Below are positions 1-12,000 of a stretch of DNA of 64,000 nt, piece by piece; positions within the stretch are counted from its first letter, which is position 1, and every line of letters begins with the position of its first letter. A program made the translations under genes and the position numbers. The notes under the pieces were generated by a model that made no database searches, had not been told where the DNA came from, and worked only from the letters and a program-made list of their open reading frames with translations. Origin of the DNA: Phoenix dactylifera (taxonomy: Eukaryota > Streptophyta > Magnoliopsida > Arecales > Arecaceae). The stretch is taken from contig NC_052404.1 of NCBI RefSeq assembly GCF_009389715.1, positions 7,586,745 through 7,650,744 on the forward strand, read 5' to 3'.

Positions 1-491
1 TCCTTGTGCTGTCTGTTGCATAAGAGCCATTATGTCAGCTCAATAGATCATCAGATTAAACTGATAATGATATATCTCAACAATTACATTGAAAAATGGC
101 AGCCATTGGATGGGAGTATTCTTACGCAATAGCTTTCGTGTAAATAAATTTGAACATGGTGTGGCACAACAAGCCACTTTAGACACTCGTATTCTTAACA
201 AAATCATCATCATTTTCTCCTATGGATCAAAGAAATTACAGCATGCTAAAAAATAATAAACAAATTTCACTTATTTTCATGTAATTAAGCTTGAGAATGT
301 GCTAAACAATTATTGCAGAAAGAATGTGTTTTTCTCCATCAATCTTTTCATCAGTGGCATCCCAACTTCCTCTATTTCATGAAAGAGTACGATCTCACGA
401 TTCGTGTGGCCTTTTTCTCTTGCTGATCATAAAAATATTTCTGTTCTGAAACCACAATATCCTTGGTGATGACAAGACAACATACATATTA
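1..491. other. AT-rich flank, no gene seen
   Basis: This stretch lies downstream of the PPR fragment on the minus strand and could include its old 3' untranslated region. I see no open reading frame of interest, no RNA gene and no clear repeat. Confidence 0.4.
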
Positions 492-662
492 CTATGCCAC
501 TTCTTCCAAGTCAGGCAGCGACTCATCTAGGCCGGAGTCATATCCAACTTCTGCCATGCGCTGAACCAGCTTTTGTAATGCCTCATAAACTAAATCAGCA
601 TTGGGATTCCTTCTGTCACCGGCAATGAAGCTGCATACCTTATTCCTCGCTCCAATCCAACT
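492..662 (-). pseudogene. C-terminal fragment of a PPR protein (E/E+ motif)
   Basis: Read on the minus strand, 56 codons end in TAG and match the end of the E motif and the E+ motif of plant PLS-type pentatricopeptide repeat proteins. The fragment opens with SWIGARNKV, where the family has SWIE-x-x-x-KV, followed by FIAGDRRNP and a helix with KLVQRM and VGYDSG. Such proteins work in RNA editing or processing in mitochondria or plastids. No PPR repeats are found further upstream on this strand; that DNA (from about 663 to 2000) is repeat-derived. An in-frame TAG directly precedes the fragment, and it overlaps a plausible splice acceptor (TTAAATTAG after a pyrimidine run). The piece is therefore either a terminal exon with a very distant upstream part or, more likely, a gene remnant cut by repeats. 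No DYW domain follows. The family match is clear; the status (exon or pseudogene) is not. Confidence 0.6.
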
Positions 663-1149
663 CTAATTTAACAAAAAGGGGCCCGACCCGACCCAAACCC
701 AAAATTCCAAAACATATAAACCTCTTTTTTCTTCGCTCTAAATATCCTTCTCAGTTTATTGAATGGACTCTCATACAAATTCCTCCATTTCTATCTCAAC
801 ATCTACATCTCCTCTTATCTATTTTCACTTAATTATATTTAAAAATTCATATTTTATTGTTTGTTTTGGTATATTATTATTTATAATATCTTTAACTATA
901 TGAATATATATTTTAAAAACATAATTTGTAAATTTAAAAATGATCCATCACTTGAATGAAATTAAAGATTTTTGAATGAAAAAAATTAAATTGGTTGTTT
1001 TGAGCTCTTTTAAAGATTTTAATGATTTTATACATAATTATCAATTATTATATTTCAGCTATAAAATTGCAAACCTGATTCGACTTGATCCTGACACAAA
1101 CACAAATATTTTGGATTCTATGTTATACTTGACCTCGACCCATCCAAAA

Positions 1150-1776
1150 TAGGATTGGAAACGGGTTGTGCCAGGCCAGGCCACACCTCTACTTGAGCTC
1201 GACCCGAATTTTTTTTGGGCCTCAGTAGAGGCTTAGGCCTCCGGCCTCATGAACCAAATTGGGCCAAAACCCAATTGTAAAACTCTGGCCCAAACCTAAT
1301 TGGGCCAGCCCAAATTACGTTTTTGGGCCAAAAACTGGCCTGGCCTGAACCCCCCAAAAAAATCTTTCAATGACGCCCAAAATAAAGTAGTTATAATTCA
1401 ATATCCGGTTGTAAAATTAAGGATAATATAAAACAAATGAAATATTCAACCAATGCTTACCAACAAAAAAAAAACATTCAACCAATCAAATATACTCTAC
1501 AGCCCACTAGCCTAATGAACCCATTGGAGACTTGGAGTATTAACCAGACCCATTTTGGAATGAGCCTAAATGATTGAACCGGGCTAGGCTTGGGCCTGAA
1601 TTCAGGTTCGGACCCGGGCCGGGCCAATGATCTACCGAGCCCTGCCTGAAAAATAAATGGACTCTATAATTAAATACGAACCCAGCTCGAAATTTTTTGG
1701 GCTTAGCCTGTAGCCTAAGTTGAAGTTGGCCCAACCCGACGGGCTTCGGGCCGGTCAGAGCCCATTTCCAACCTTA
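1150..1776. mobile_element. hAT-like non-autonomous DNA transposon
   Basis: The ends are imperfect inverted repeats: the left end reads TAGGATTGGAAACGGG and the right end, on the opposite strand, reads TAAGGTTGGAAATGGG. They are flanked by ATCCAAAA on the left and ATCTGAAA on the right. That is an 8-bp direct duplication with two mismatches, the length typical of hAT insertion. The interior is rich in GGGCC and GGCCC words and has no transposase. It sits inside similar sequence (about 1060-1945), whose outer edges also look inverted (TTGCAAACC and its complement), so this may be a nested insertion. Confidence 0.55.
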
Positions 1777-2640
1777 ATCTGAAATGACATGTTGGGTTTA
1801 AAATCTTTTCTATGAATCTAACCCAACTTTACCTAATCCGCTAATATATTGAGTTTGGGCCCAAAACCAAGACCCGAATATGAAATCAGGTTGTGTTTGG
1901 GTCAAGCATGCCTTCGTCATAACCCAACCTATTTGCAAGTCTAATAGTGGTTGGAGTCAATAATTAAATCAAAAATATAAAATTTTGTGATCCGGTTGAT
2001 ATCATGCTAAGACATTTAATTATCTTTTACAAATTTCCCATAAAACAGTCAATCTAATATTCCTTATCTTTGTCGAACTTATAGAATATGATCGTAAAAA
2101 GATTGTGCAATCCATGAAAGGGCCACGAAGTTGACTATTTTTAAGGACACCAAACTTTTTGAAACATTGCACTAATCAGAAAATTATTTTTTTTACATTA
2201 GGCTTTTATTGTAATATGGTAGAAACTTTACATGGAAGAGCAACAAGGATCGGCACCTTGATGCAAGTATTCTACCCTTCTCTTTGAGCATTTGAGTTTA
2301 GTTTTACAGCTCTTCTTCATTGTGATATCTTGGTGCGAGAGAACATTTTTATCAGCCAATTACTTTGTGAGATCTAGATATCGCTTCCAATGCACCATTG
2401 AGTTACCTATAAAATGGACTAAATGCAATTTCCAAAGTATTTTTTTTATCTGCACAGTCTTATAGTAAAAAATAAATTTTAAATATAATTTTTAATTTGG
2501 GCCGGTATGATATACCATGCATTTTAGGCTCTGCCGCGATGAGGCTAATGAATTAATTATGTTCTCCCTAAGAGGAGAGAAAATAGAAGGGGGAGAATGG
2601 ATAAACAAAAAAATAAAAAAAATGATAGGTAGAACGGTCT
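1777..2640. other. AT-rich upstream region of the UGT gene
   Basis: The first 170 bases continue the repeat sequence that surrounds the hAT-like element. The remainder is AT-rich, with no clear gene. No convincing TATA box could be fixed for the glycosyltransferase; ATAAAATTC near 2645 is only a weak candidate. Confidence 0.3.
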
Positions 2641-2817
2641 TCAGATAAAATTCTATTAATTGCACTTTTAAGACTTGAAACCTTTTGCAGCGCACCGGTC
2701 GCGTTGTGCTCCCCCAACCCTCTTTTTATTTCTTCTACTTTCTTCTCTTCTCCAGGCCTCGTTGAGCACGAAAGAATCGCCTTCCACAGCATCCACAGCC
2801 AATTCCACCACCCAGCC

Positions 2818-4191
2818 ATGGACAACAGCGACGCTCTCCACGTTGTCGTGCTCCCGTTCATAAAATTCAGCCACCTCAACCCCTTCCTCCACCTCTCGAA
2901 GCACCTCGCCGGACTCGGCCACCGCGTCTCCTTCCTCTCCATCCCGGCCAACATCCAGACCATCGCCGCCGCCCCCTCCACCTTGTCCCCACTCATCCAC
3001 CTCGTGCCCCTATGCAACCCGGCAGCCGGCGCCGACAGCGACAATTTGGATACCCTCCGAGACCCCTTCGCCAGCTTCCTTCAAAGCCTGTCTCCTCCTC
3101 CGGACTGGATCCTCTTCGACTCCGGCTACTACTGGGTCCCCCGCATCGCTGCAGGCCTCGGCGTGCGGTGCTGCTACGTGAACCTCGTCGGCGCGGCCGC
3201 CAACGTCTTCATGTGGCCGTTCTTCGCTCTCGCGGCCGACGGCGAGGCCGCCCGGGTGACGGTCGAGCGGCTCACCGCGCCGCCCGACTGGATCCCGTTC
3301 CCGACGTCGATGAAGCTCCACCGCCACGAGGCCGGCCAACTCTCGAGCTTCTTTTTCCACCCGAGCATGTCCGGCTTGACCAACGGCTTCCGCGTCGGGT
3401 CGGCGGTCCGAGGGTCCGACCTGGTCGCGGTGGAGAGCTGCACCGAGTTCGAGCCCGAATGGATCGCCGCCCTCCCAGATCTCCTCGGGAAGCCGGTGCT
3501 CCCACTCGGCCATTTCGCCGCCTGCGCCGCGGATAATAACTCCGATGCCGGCGGCAGCAACTGCGACCATGTCTTCGAGTGGCTCAACAGGAGGGAAGCC
3601 GGTACGGTGGTGTATGCCGCCTTCGGAAGCGAGGCCGCATTGACCAGAGAGCAGGTGCACGAGATAGCCCGTGGGCTGCTGCTCTCGGGGCTGCCATTTC
3701 TATGGGCTCTCCGGAGCCCGCAAGGCGAGCCTGACGGGCTATTGCCCGAGGGCTTTGAGGACCAAACCGCGGGCCGCGGGCTCGTATGCAAGGGATGGGT
3801 TCCCCAGATCAAGATACTGGGGCACCCATCCATCGGAGGGTTCCTGACCCACTGTGGCTGGAATTCGCTGCTCGAGGCTTTCCAGTTTGGGATCCCCTTC
3901 GTGCAACTCCCCTGGTTCCATGATCAATGGTTTTACTCCAGACTTCTGGCGGAGAAGAAGGTCGGGATGGAGGTTCCGAGGGACGAGGAGGATGGCTCCT
4001 TCAACGGGGCGGACATTGCAAAGGTCTTGAGGCTGGTCATGGTGGACCAAGAAGGGGAGGAGATCAGGGCTTCAGCTAGGGGGCTTCGTGCTGTGCTGGG
4101 GAACAAAGAGGTGCATCATCGGCATGTGAGGAATTTTGTCGAGTACCTCAAAGACAATAGACGCGGGGCAAAGCCGCCAACCGAAGCCTGA
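2818..4191 (+). CDS. UDP-glycosyltransferase, UGT91-like (GT1 family)
   Basis: An intact, intronless gene of 457 codons. GT1 enzymes transfer a sugar from a UDP-sugar to small acceptors such as flavonoids or terpenoids in the cytosol. The N-terminal domain carries the expected catalytic histidine (H19, in KFSHLNPF) and an aspartate region around DWILFDSGYYW. The PSPG donor box runs from about residue 327 to 370, begins WVPQ, contains THCGWNS and ends WFHDQ; a final Gln usually fits UDP-glucose or galactose. HLNPF near the start, the PSPG sequence and the KVGMEVPRDEEDGSF region resemble UGT91 enzymes, often annotated as rhamnosyltransferases or sugar-on-sugar transferases. An upstream in-frame ATG at 2704 would add 38 residues with no family counterpart, so the ATG at 2818 (CAGCCATGG) is preferred. 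GC content is high, as in many monocot single-exon genes. The acceptor and exact sugar cannot be told from sequence. Confidence 0.93.
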   Translation: MDNSDALHVVVLPFIKFSHLNPFLHLSKHLAGLGHRVSFLSIPANIQTIAAAPSTLSPLIHLVPLCNPAAGADSDNLDTLRDPFASFLQSLSPPPDWILFDSGYYWVPRIAAGLGVRCCYVNLVGAAANVFMWPFFALAADGEAARVTVERLTAPPDWIPFPTSMKLHRHEAGQLSSFFFHPSMSGLTNGFRVGSAVRGSDLVAVESCTEFEPEWIAALPDLLGKPVLPLGHFAACAADNNSDAGGSNCDHVFEWLNRREAGTVVYAAFGSEAALTREQVHEIARGLLLSGLPFLWALRSPQGEPDGLLPEGFEDQTAGRGLVCKGWVPQIKILGHPSIGGFLTHCGWNSLLEAFQFGIPFVQLPWFHDQWFYSRLLAEKKVGMEVPRDEEDGSFNGADIAKVLRLVMVDQEGEEIRASARGLRAVLGNKEVHHRHVRNFVEYLKDNRRGAKPPTEA

Positions 4192-4235
4192 TGAACAGTG
4201 TCGTGAAGAGATTTGTGAAAGAAGCGTTCTTGGTG

Positions 4236-4313
4236 CTTAAAATTCTTATTATTCAGAATAAAGTATTGTCTTAGTCCTTAAATTTCTTATTATTCAGAAA
4301 TAAGTATTGTCTT
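4236..4313 (+). repeat. 41-bp-period tandem duplication in the UGT 3' UTR
   Basis: Two copies (4236-4272 and 4277-4313) share TTCTTATTATTCAGAA and AGTATTGTCTT. The duplication begins 45 bases after the UGT stop codon. The first copy contains AATAAA at 4257-4262, a poly-A signal; in the second copy the same place reads AATAAG. Confidence 0.8.
4257..4262 (+). terminator. Probable poly-A signal of the UGT gene
   Basis: AATAAA lies 66 bases past the stop codon, a sensible distance for a plant near-upstream element. Only the motif and its position support it. Confidence 0.5.
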
Positions 4314-4719
4314 TCTTTCGTACTGGTTAAACTAGCGATTATGAGGTCCGAGACCGCATTCCGCTGTTATCATGCGTAGTTGTGGGTACCTTGACGTCGT
4401 GGTCCGGAGTTGAGACGTGGGAATATGAATCAATGGTGGCGGTAATCTTTTTCTTAAAAAATTACTATGCCATAGGAAATAATTTGTATTAATTATCTTT
4501 GTTAAATTGATATATAAAAGTATACTCTTGAAAGTAAAATTTTAAAAGTAACTACAAGAATTTATATATAATTTATTTTGTTTGTTTGTATGTTATCCTT
4601 TCCAACGTGCTAAGCCCGTAAAGTCTTTAGCGGTTAAATTAAATGATTTGTGATCGAATCCTGCATTCATTGAAATTTGAAGGGTTGGAGATATTTTGGA
4701 AGGATCTTAATTTCTCCGG

Positions 4720-5331
4720 CTGCCCCAAAGAATGACGGCATAGTGGTGCGGATGACCATCCCTTTTATAGGGCCTAGGATTGTGCTAGTTTTCTAGGAGC
4801 CCCTACCCTCTAGCTTTCTTAAGGCGAACTTTGACGATTGTGTTGGCGAGGAAGGGTGCACTAGAGGCGTGGAATTCGTCATCAAAGGCCACGATGTCAA
4901 ACTGCCAACGGCCGGAGATTGGCGGATCTTTGATACGTCTATAGTCGATGTTGAGCTCAAAGCTGCATGAGAGGGCATCATCTATGTAAGACGGATGCTG
5001 AAGGTGGACTGCATCCTTTTCGAGAGAGACTCGGTCACTGTGATCGAGTAGATCTGGAGTCGGGGACTCGGCGTTGGCTCTAGACCGTTGCTCCACAATA
5101 TTCATAAGCTATTAAAGGAGTGTGGGCTCTCTCGAGCTATACATGTTTAAAGGAAGGCGAATTGCACAACTGACTGGATGGCCTCATTTGCGACTCACCA
5201 TTCTAGAGAAATTCATCTGGATAGACCACGTGTCGGTGCCTCATTCTCTGCATTATTTTTTCTTTTCTGATTTTGTTACCTGTACTCATACCCGTCGTGT
5301 GTAAGCTGCCGTTGTACTAAAAAAAAAAAAA
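4720..5331 (+). mobile_element. 3' end of an L1-type LINE with RNase H coding and poly-A tail
   Basis: One reading frame from about 4821 gives KANFDDCVGEEG, VEFVIKGHD, VELKAA, FERDSVTVIE, LHNIHKLLKECG and KANCTTDWMASF. These are successive blocks of the RNase H (RVT_3-like) domain at the end of plant non-LTR retrotransposons. Three in-frame stops (TGA, TAG, TAA) interrupt it, so it is dead. It ends in a run of 13 A (5319-5331), the expected LINE 3' tail. The 5' part, with reverse transcriptase, is absent, which is normal 5' truncation. Confidence 0.85.
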
Positions 5332-6390
5332 GGACAACATCCTTTTATAAAGTCTGTTATCTATAATTTTTTTAATCAAAAACATATATATATATATATA
5401 TACAAAACTAGCTTGAGAAGGATTTTAAGCTCCACTCCCCCATCTCTTGCTATTGCTGCATTTTTTTTTTTAACATAAAGGACAATGAAAATGCCCCAAT
5501 CCTGTAAAATCTAACCTCGACTCTCCCTCAGTGTTTAAATCCCCTTTCGATTCCGAATCCGGATGTAAACCAAATGCACCCTAAGTTGCTTGAAGAGCTT
5601 AATAGTGTGTACGGCATCTTAATGGGTTTTGAGATCTTTTAGTCTGATACGATCTTAATACCATGGAAGGAGTGAGATTTAAAGTCCAGAGAGATGAGAA
5701 TCCTTGGCAACATAACTAATCACTGGCTTTTAGGGACAGCAAATTCTTTTTTCCAAGATGGCCTATCTTGTTCCTAAAAGTGGGAGATTAATCGTGTCCT
5801 AATAAAACGCGACTCTTTGAAAACTCTAGCTTTCATAATAATTTCATTTCAGATTCCTAATGGGAGATGTTATCGGACCAATAAGATCCCCTGGCGTTCA
5901 AACAAGTCATTAACAAGTATCGTGGAGATTTTGCCCGGCCGAAGTATAATTTGGTCCTGGGTTGTCGGTGTCCAAATAGTCCCAGTTTCTTTAGCCACTG
6001 AAGTCTAAAATAGGGTTGGGCCCAAACTGAAGGCCGGAACCACTTTGAAGTCCTTCAAAGCTACAGATCATTATTTTACCAGCGAAAAAAAAAGCTACAC
6101 ATCATTAATGGTTTCCCAATCCTCTGAAGGAAGCAATCATGTGCGAGAGAAAAATGATGATTCAGGTAGAGCAGGAATGTCTACAAGCTGGCCCAATAAA
6201 GTGGTCTCTCCCCCTCCCCAATGCCCCTCGGAAATAACTCAGGTGATGAGGATTGGTGTAATCTAGGTTGCTCGAAGCTACTTGATAGTAGTACCAAATG
6301 CATTGCCTATACTTGGATGTTTTACACAGACTACTACCAAATTCTAGTGCCTCATCGAGATCCATGAGGCTAGAACCGGATGGATTTATA
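5332..6390. other. Intergenic DNA, no gene seen
   Basis: It holds a short (TA)n run near 5385-5402 and several A or T tracts. The open frames present are short and show no recognisable domain. Confidence 0.35.
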
Positions 6391-6684
6391 TGTTAAAATA
6401 TTATTAAAATCACTACTTGTCCCAAAAGCTTAAGCTTATAGGATGAGGCAGATTTATTTATATATTTTATATTTTCTTATACTCTTTCTCACATGTGGGC
6501 TGGACTTTTCTTTAATGGGTGAGCTCAACATGTGAAATTTTTTAATAATGGAGTTAAAAAGTACGGAGACAGAGTTAGAACTCAGGACCTCTGCTCTGAT
6601 ACCATATTGAAATTACCATTTGTTCCAAAAACTTAAATTTATAAGATGAGGTAGATTTATTTATATGTTTTATATTTTCTTACA
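6391..6684 (-). mobile_element. TRIM retrotransposon, short form
   Basis: Two direct repeats of about 80-91 bp (6391-6481 and 6605-6684) share AAGCTTA/AACTTAAATTTATAAGATGAGG-type sequence and the block ATTTATTTATAT followed by TTTTATATTTTCTTA. Directly inside the right copy, GCTCTGATACCA at 6593-6604 is the reverse complement of TGGTATCAGAGC, the classic primer-binding site for initiator tRNA-Met. The element therefore reads on the minus strand with its 5' LTR at the right. About 110 bp separates the LTRs and there is no coding sequence, which defines a terminal-repeat retrotransposon in miniature. The repeats have diverged, so it is an old insertion; the exact left end is uncertain by a few bases. 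Confidence 0.75.
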
Positions 6685-9006
6685 GATATGAAGTTAGTTT
6701 GAATCGGATGCAGATCATGCTGGATAACTCCATTCGCATTTGCATCCAAGGAAGGAAACCATAGTCCTAAACAAGGATATTTCAATGCAAGTTGTCACTC
6801 TAATGCACAGAGAGGCATTTCTTTTTTCCTAGCTAAGTTACGGCATCTTAAGCATTTAAACCCATGCTCTGCACCTTCATGTGATAGAGCATATGACTGC
6901 GCAGCGAAGCCTGCAGGAACTCCACCGAAAGCTAGTAGTGCTGCCAAGTGGATGGAAGCTTTTGAGGGGAAAAGTTGGTTCAGTGGCTCATGTAGCTTTC
7001 GGAAGCGAGCCAGCGAGTAGATAGATAGATAGATGGAGAGAGAGAGCGCATGAAATTAGTATACTGGCTAGCCCAATGGGCTACTGCCCGAGGGGTTCCA
7101 GGACAGAACTTAAGACCCATGACCTTGGGGGTTTCTCTTGCCCCTGGCCGTCGCCTGTCACCAATGACCAATGTGGATGCATGGAGAAATGGTCATTGAG
7201 TATTACATCAATTTGGAGATTTCTTGGTTGTGGTCCATGAAATTAAGAGAGTATACACACACATGCATACATACACATTTACATATACGTGTACATATAC
7301 ATATACATATGCATACATATATATGTATAATTGCATGCTGATTCACTGATTCAGCACCGCTGATATATACGTTCTATGTTTCTCAAGAACTCGATAGTAT
7401 TTGTCGCTTGAGATTATGTTCATGGCCTGATGGATAACTTGATCATTTACCAAATCAACATGTAGATGATCAGGAAATCCGGTAGGGCTCTTGCTTGCTG
7501 CTCTCAGCATGATTTTAATTGCATCATTCAAGCAATCCGAAGGGGTGAAACCAGCAGGAAATCATTAAATATGTCCAGATATGGATGGAGTCATGCATGG
7601 AGCTACATCATGCATTGGTACGTTCCTGCATATATCAAGTGATTTGCGATCATAAATATAAATAAACAGTGAATTGGAGGCATGAAGTTTCACCCTCTTC
7701 ACTTTCTTTCCCTCCAACACAACGTGGTAATCCTGCTGCTCCAAATACATGTGGATGCCCCATGTAAAATGAACCCGTAATATCATAGAAAGAAAAAGAG
7801 GGGTGCTACCTTCCGAAATTTACTAAATCATTCATTTTCAATAAAAAAAATCTTAAAAAATAGCTTTACGTGTGAGAATTTAGTCTAGCAGTACTTGAGC
7901 AAGGATGCTAGTTGTGCGACAATGAGGTCACCACCTAAGTTCATCTGATTCAAACCTAGACTTGAAATAAAACCAAGTAATGGGCCCTGCTTACCAAGTT
8001 AGAACCCAGCTCCAAATTGGATTTGAAATGGATCTTCAGGAGTCAGTCCTAACCAAACTGGACGTGACGAAAAACATTTAGCATTACAACAATTATTTAA
8101 AAGTCGTAGATCTAGCTCCAAAAATTTAAAACTGATTACATTTCGACTTGGATGAAGGTGTCACCTAGTTCCACCAAGTGTTGGGCTGCATTTCACTTTA
8201 TCTTTGGAGTCGAAGCCATTCGAACCCAAACATGAGTGATGTTGGACCTAAACCTAACTCAAGCTGCTTACACAAAAGCTAGATTGTAATCTGTTTTACA
8301 TCCCCACATCCTTCAATCATCTCCTACTCTTTCTTTATTTTTCCATCCCCTTTTCCTCCTCTAATTTTCTCTCTTTTTTTTTTTTGAAAGAAAACACTTG
8401 TAAACAAGGATATCTAAACGTTCGCGGGGCTTCATCCCATTCTTGTTCCCTAAAAGTGGAACAAAAAGAAAAGAAGCAGGGATATCCCAAAATAAGCTGT
8501 CACTACATGTTAATTTGAAGAACCTAACTAAGAACAAATACAGGAGATATTGTTTCTCAACCGCTCTTTCGACCGCCACCTAGTTCGGTTCTACCATGTT
8601 TCACATGCTTCTAATTCCCAGTCCGATTGTGTACATCCATGCGTCCGGTTTTATGCGAACTCAACACATGAACAAGGGAGTAAAGACTAAATGGCCAGTC
8701 ATCAACCTTTCAATGAACTGGGGATATATGTGGAATGGCAATCAAAATAAAGGCCAGAAGCAAGGTTTCAGCAACAAGGACGACACCAAATTATGATAAA
8801 CTCCTTTCAATTACTACTACTTACATTGTATAACCTTAATTTGTGGCATCTAAAATGCACTTACCATTTCATCGAGGAATAATGGACCGTAGAATTGTTT
8901 AAAATCTTAAATAATTGTCCTTAGTACCTCCTTTTCAAATTCTTCTAACCATTATGCGATGCAGGTCGAGTCGTCTGATTATCTTTTAACGAGACATACG
9001 AGTCTG

Positions 9007-9010
<4 letters not shown>
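6685..9010. other. Intergenic DNA, no gene seen
   Basis: Contains (ATAG)n at 7018-7034, short CATA-rich runs at 7255-7330 and a T tract near 8372. Open frames are short and unrecognised. Confidence 0.3.

Positions 9011-9046
<36 letters not shown>
9011..9046. repeat. (GA)18 microsatellite
   Basis: An uninterrupted GA dinucleotide run of 36 bases, visible directly. Likely to vary in length between individuals. Confidence 0.95.
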
Positions 9047-9049
<3 letters not shown>

Positions 9050-12000
9050 TGCGCAGGAGCAGAGGGAGGTGCAGGAAAAAAGCTGAGCTTGACCTGAGGA
9101 AGGAGAACGGAAGGGATGGCAGCAGGAAAGGTTAAAAGGTATGCAAGTTGGAGCGAAAAGGGGGGTGTTGGAAAGCCGAGCGCGTTTGCGTCCGCGTCGG
9201 CAGAATTTACTTTGTTCCGACACGTCCACGTCTCTACGCCAACTTCGACGTATCCCTCTGGCATGACTGATGAATCCGATATTGCCATCCATATTGACGT
9301 CCAATTACGGGAATACCTTCTTGTCCAAAGTGGAAGATCGAGCTCCGTTTACGATTTGCTGCAGACTGCAGCCATGGATGCATGCATGCCGATAAAACAC
9401 CAGCTTATGCCTTAAAACCACGTCTTCTACAGACACAATGCACCTTGTTCTCGGTGGACAAAGCTATTACATCATAAATACAAGCCTTCTATGCATGCAT
9501 GAGCACGTAGCATTCAACGTTTGCAACGTATACGAGCATAACGTCTAACAAATATTGGGGGATCTTAATACTAGTTTGTAGACCCATGAGAGAAAGTATC
9601 AGCGCAATTTGATTGTAAGTCATCACTGTGTTGCCACTATCTTTGATTAATCGAGGCTTGCATGCATGACGATATCATATCGATCCAAAAAATAAAAACA
9701 AACGTAGTGCGGCAGGTGATAAGCCTAGATGAAGAATTAGCAATCAAATGCCCGTCAGCAAGATTATGGTCGGCAAACTTTTGACAGATCATCCCATGGA
9801 ACCTCGTGCCATGGTCCATGGGGACGTTGGCCTTTACAGTCGTATGGTCGATAGTTCAAAGACGAGGAGGCGCAATTTGGGAATAAGGAAAGGGACCAAT
9901 GACATTAAACGAGTTGGTCCTAATTGTGATGAAAGGTCCCTGTCAACCTGTCTGCTTAGCCCAGTATGCGGATATGAATTTCACGTGAGAGAAGGAAACT
10001 GCCATGCATAGCAAAATTGCAAAAAGAGGGATAGAATCTTCGGGAAGAGAGAATTGAACCATGAGCAGAAAGAGAGAGTAAAATATTAGGAGAGAAAGCT
10101 CTTGATCTCAAAAGAAAAGGCAGCCATTAAGTGCCATGCATCCACATCTTCTACTTGAAGTGGGAACGGTAATTGGTCATTTTATGGTTTTTGTTCCTAA
10201 AGTAGACCCAGGTAAGGGGATTGAAAGATATCTCATTCGGAATTTATAATCTTAAGTGGTGCCTTCGGTTTAATTGATTGCGTGCAACCAATCAACTGTA
10301 ACATAAGTATGGGTCTTTGCCTATGAGTTCGAATCATCTAAAACCGTAGCCACTGGAATTTTCTCGCAGCGTGGGAACTCGGAGGCCCTGATCAAGACTT
10401 TGCATACTTCTCGGCAGAGTTGTAGTAAGTAGAGGAGGCAAACTGCTTTTGATGCCACTAATGTTTTTTTTATTTATTTATTTTTGCTGTCAAGAGACTC
10501 AAGACTTACCATGCAACGAGCTGAAGGATATTCTGATAGCTTGGGATGTGGAGGATTCAAGGGCCTTACTAATGGAAAATAAGCATGTATTCATTAAAAT
10601 TAGAGGTATGAAACTATCTATAACATGAATGACAGCAAAAATATTTTTCAAATAACTCAGTATCTCTTTACGAATGTGCTTGGAGAAAAGTAGTTGATTC
10701 GATTTCCTTGTAATGAGGAATTGGTGGGAAAGTTGGAAGGGGACGTGTAGGAAAGCAATGGGAAACTTATCCATGTGCCGACAAAGATTGAAATGAAGCC
10801 AAGCGTTGGTGAAATCATTATATCTTGTTTCTTATTGCAGCTTTGCCTTGGTTTTTTGAATCCTTCTTCCAGATCTTTTATAAGTATGTATGTCAACATG
10901 ACTCTACTTTAACTGCTCACTCATTTCGAACAAAAAATCTCATCTCGATCGGCAGAAATAATCATCCTTCAACAAATCATTTATTCACATTTTTTTAAAT
11001 TTTTGAGAGCAAAAACAATTAATCATGTTAAATATTCAAAGAACAGGCGAATGTTTCAGATTGAATCAAATCATTTATTAACATTTTTTACTTTCCTTCT
11101 CATCAAAAAGATGCTCTCTTGGAAAATTATATGACAAACGGGTTAGGACACCATCGAGGGTGCACCTATTATACTTGTCATTATTTACCTTGACATGTAA
11201 TCAATATGCATCTAATGTGATCCAAATGTAACCCACCAATCATGCACGAGCTAACACATGATATTAAGGGAGAAAAAAAAAAATAGTTTAGCTGGACTAG
11301 TCTTCCTAGGTTGAACTGAATAAAGATAACTAAGAGGTTGTTTTCGATCTAACTTAGACCTCAAAAGCCCAACACTGGTTGGACAAAAACTCCGTATGTA
11401 CAAAAAGAAACTTGGCATATGATGTGTACAGATTTTTTTTTCTAATTCATTATTCAGGTATTATTTTTTTCTGTCATTTTCAAAATCCTTTCTGCTAATT
11501 TAAGCATCAAAAAGCCCCTACAACTCCGGTGATGTATGTTCTCTTCTTTCTTGTGCGTGCGCGCGGATTGGTGCTCTTTAAATCTTCAGATCGGATTTTG
11601 GCAATAGCAGCATCCAACTACACTCACATGGCCATTAGTATGCAACACATACGTTTCATCAAGAAGGAACGCTCTAAAAATTTCAATGACCAGTAAAATT
11701 AATTGTCAAACACACGGACAGGAAAAGACTAGTTCTACCAAAATGCCAAGCATTAGCGGGATTTTTTTTTTGTAAAGGAAAAAACATTCATCTCTGAACA
11801 ATAAATGTGCCACATTCACAGCCATCCCTGATGTGCAGCAACTGATGCGTGGTGTTGAGTTAGGTGAGAGGATACCATGACTTGTCTGGTGAAATCACTC
11901 TCACCTTTCTTTTCTTTCCCAACTTTTCTCTCAAACGACAAATATTGAGAAGGGTGACATCAATACACCAATCCCATATTCTTACGACAGCGAGGTTCTC

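Noticed and set aside
3012..3833. Long open frames on both strands overlapping the glycosyltransferase
   Set aside because: They are by-products of the high GC content of the UGT gene; none has a domain.
10240..10345. tRNA- or SINE-like B-box sequence (GAGTTCGAATC)
   Set aside because: No cloverleaf or A box could be built around it.
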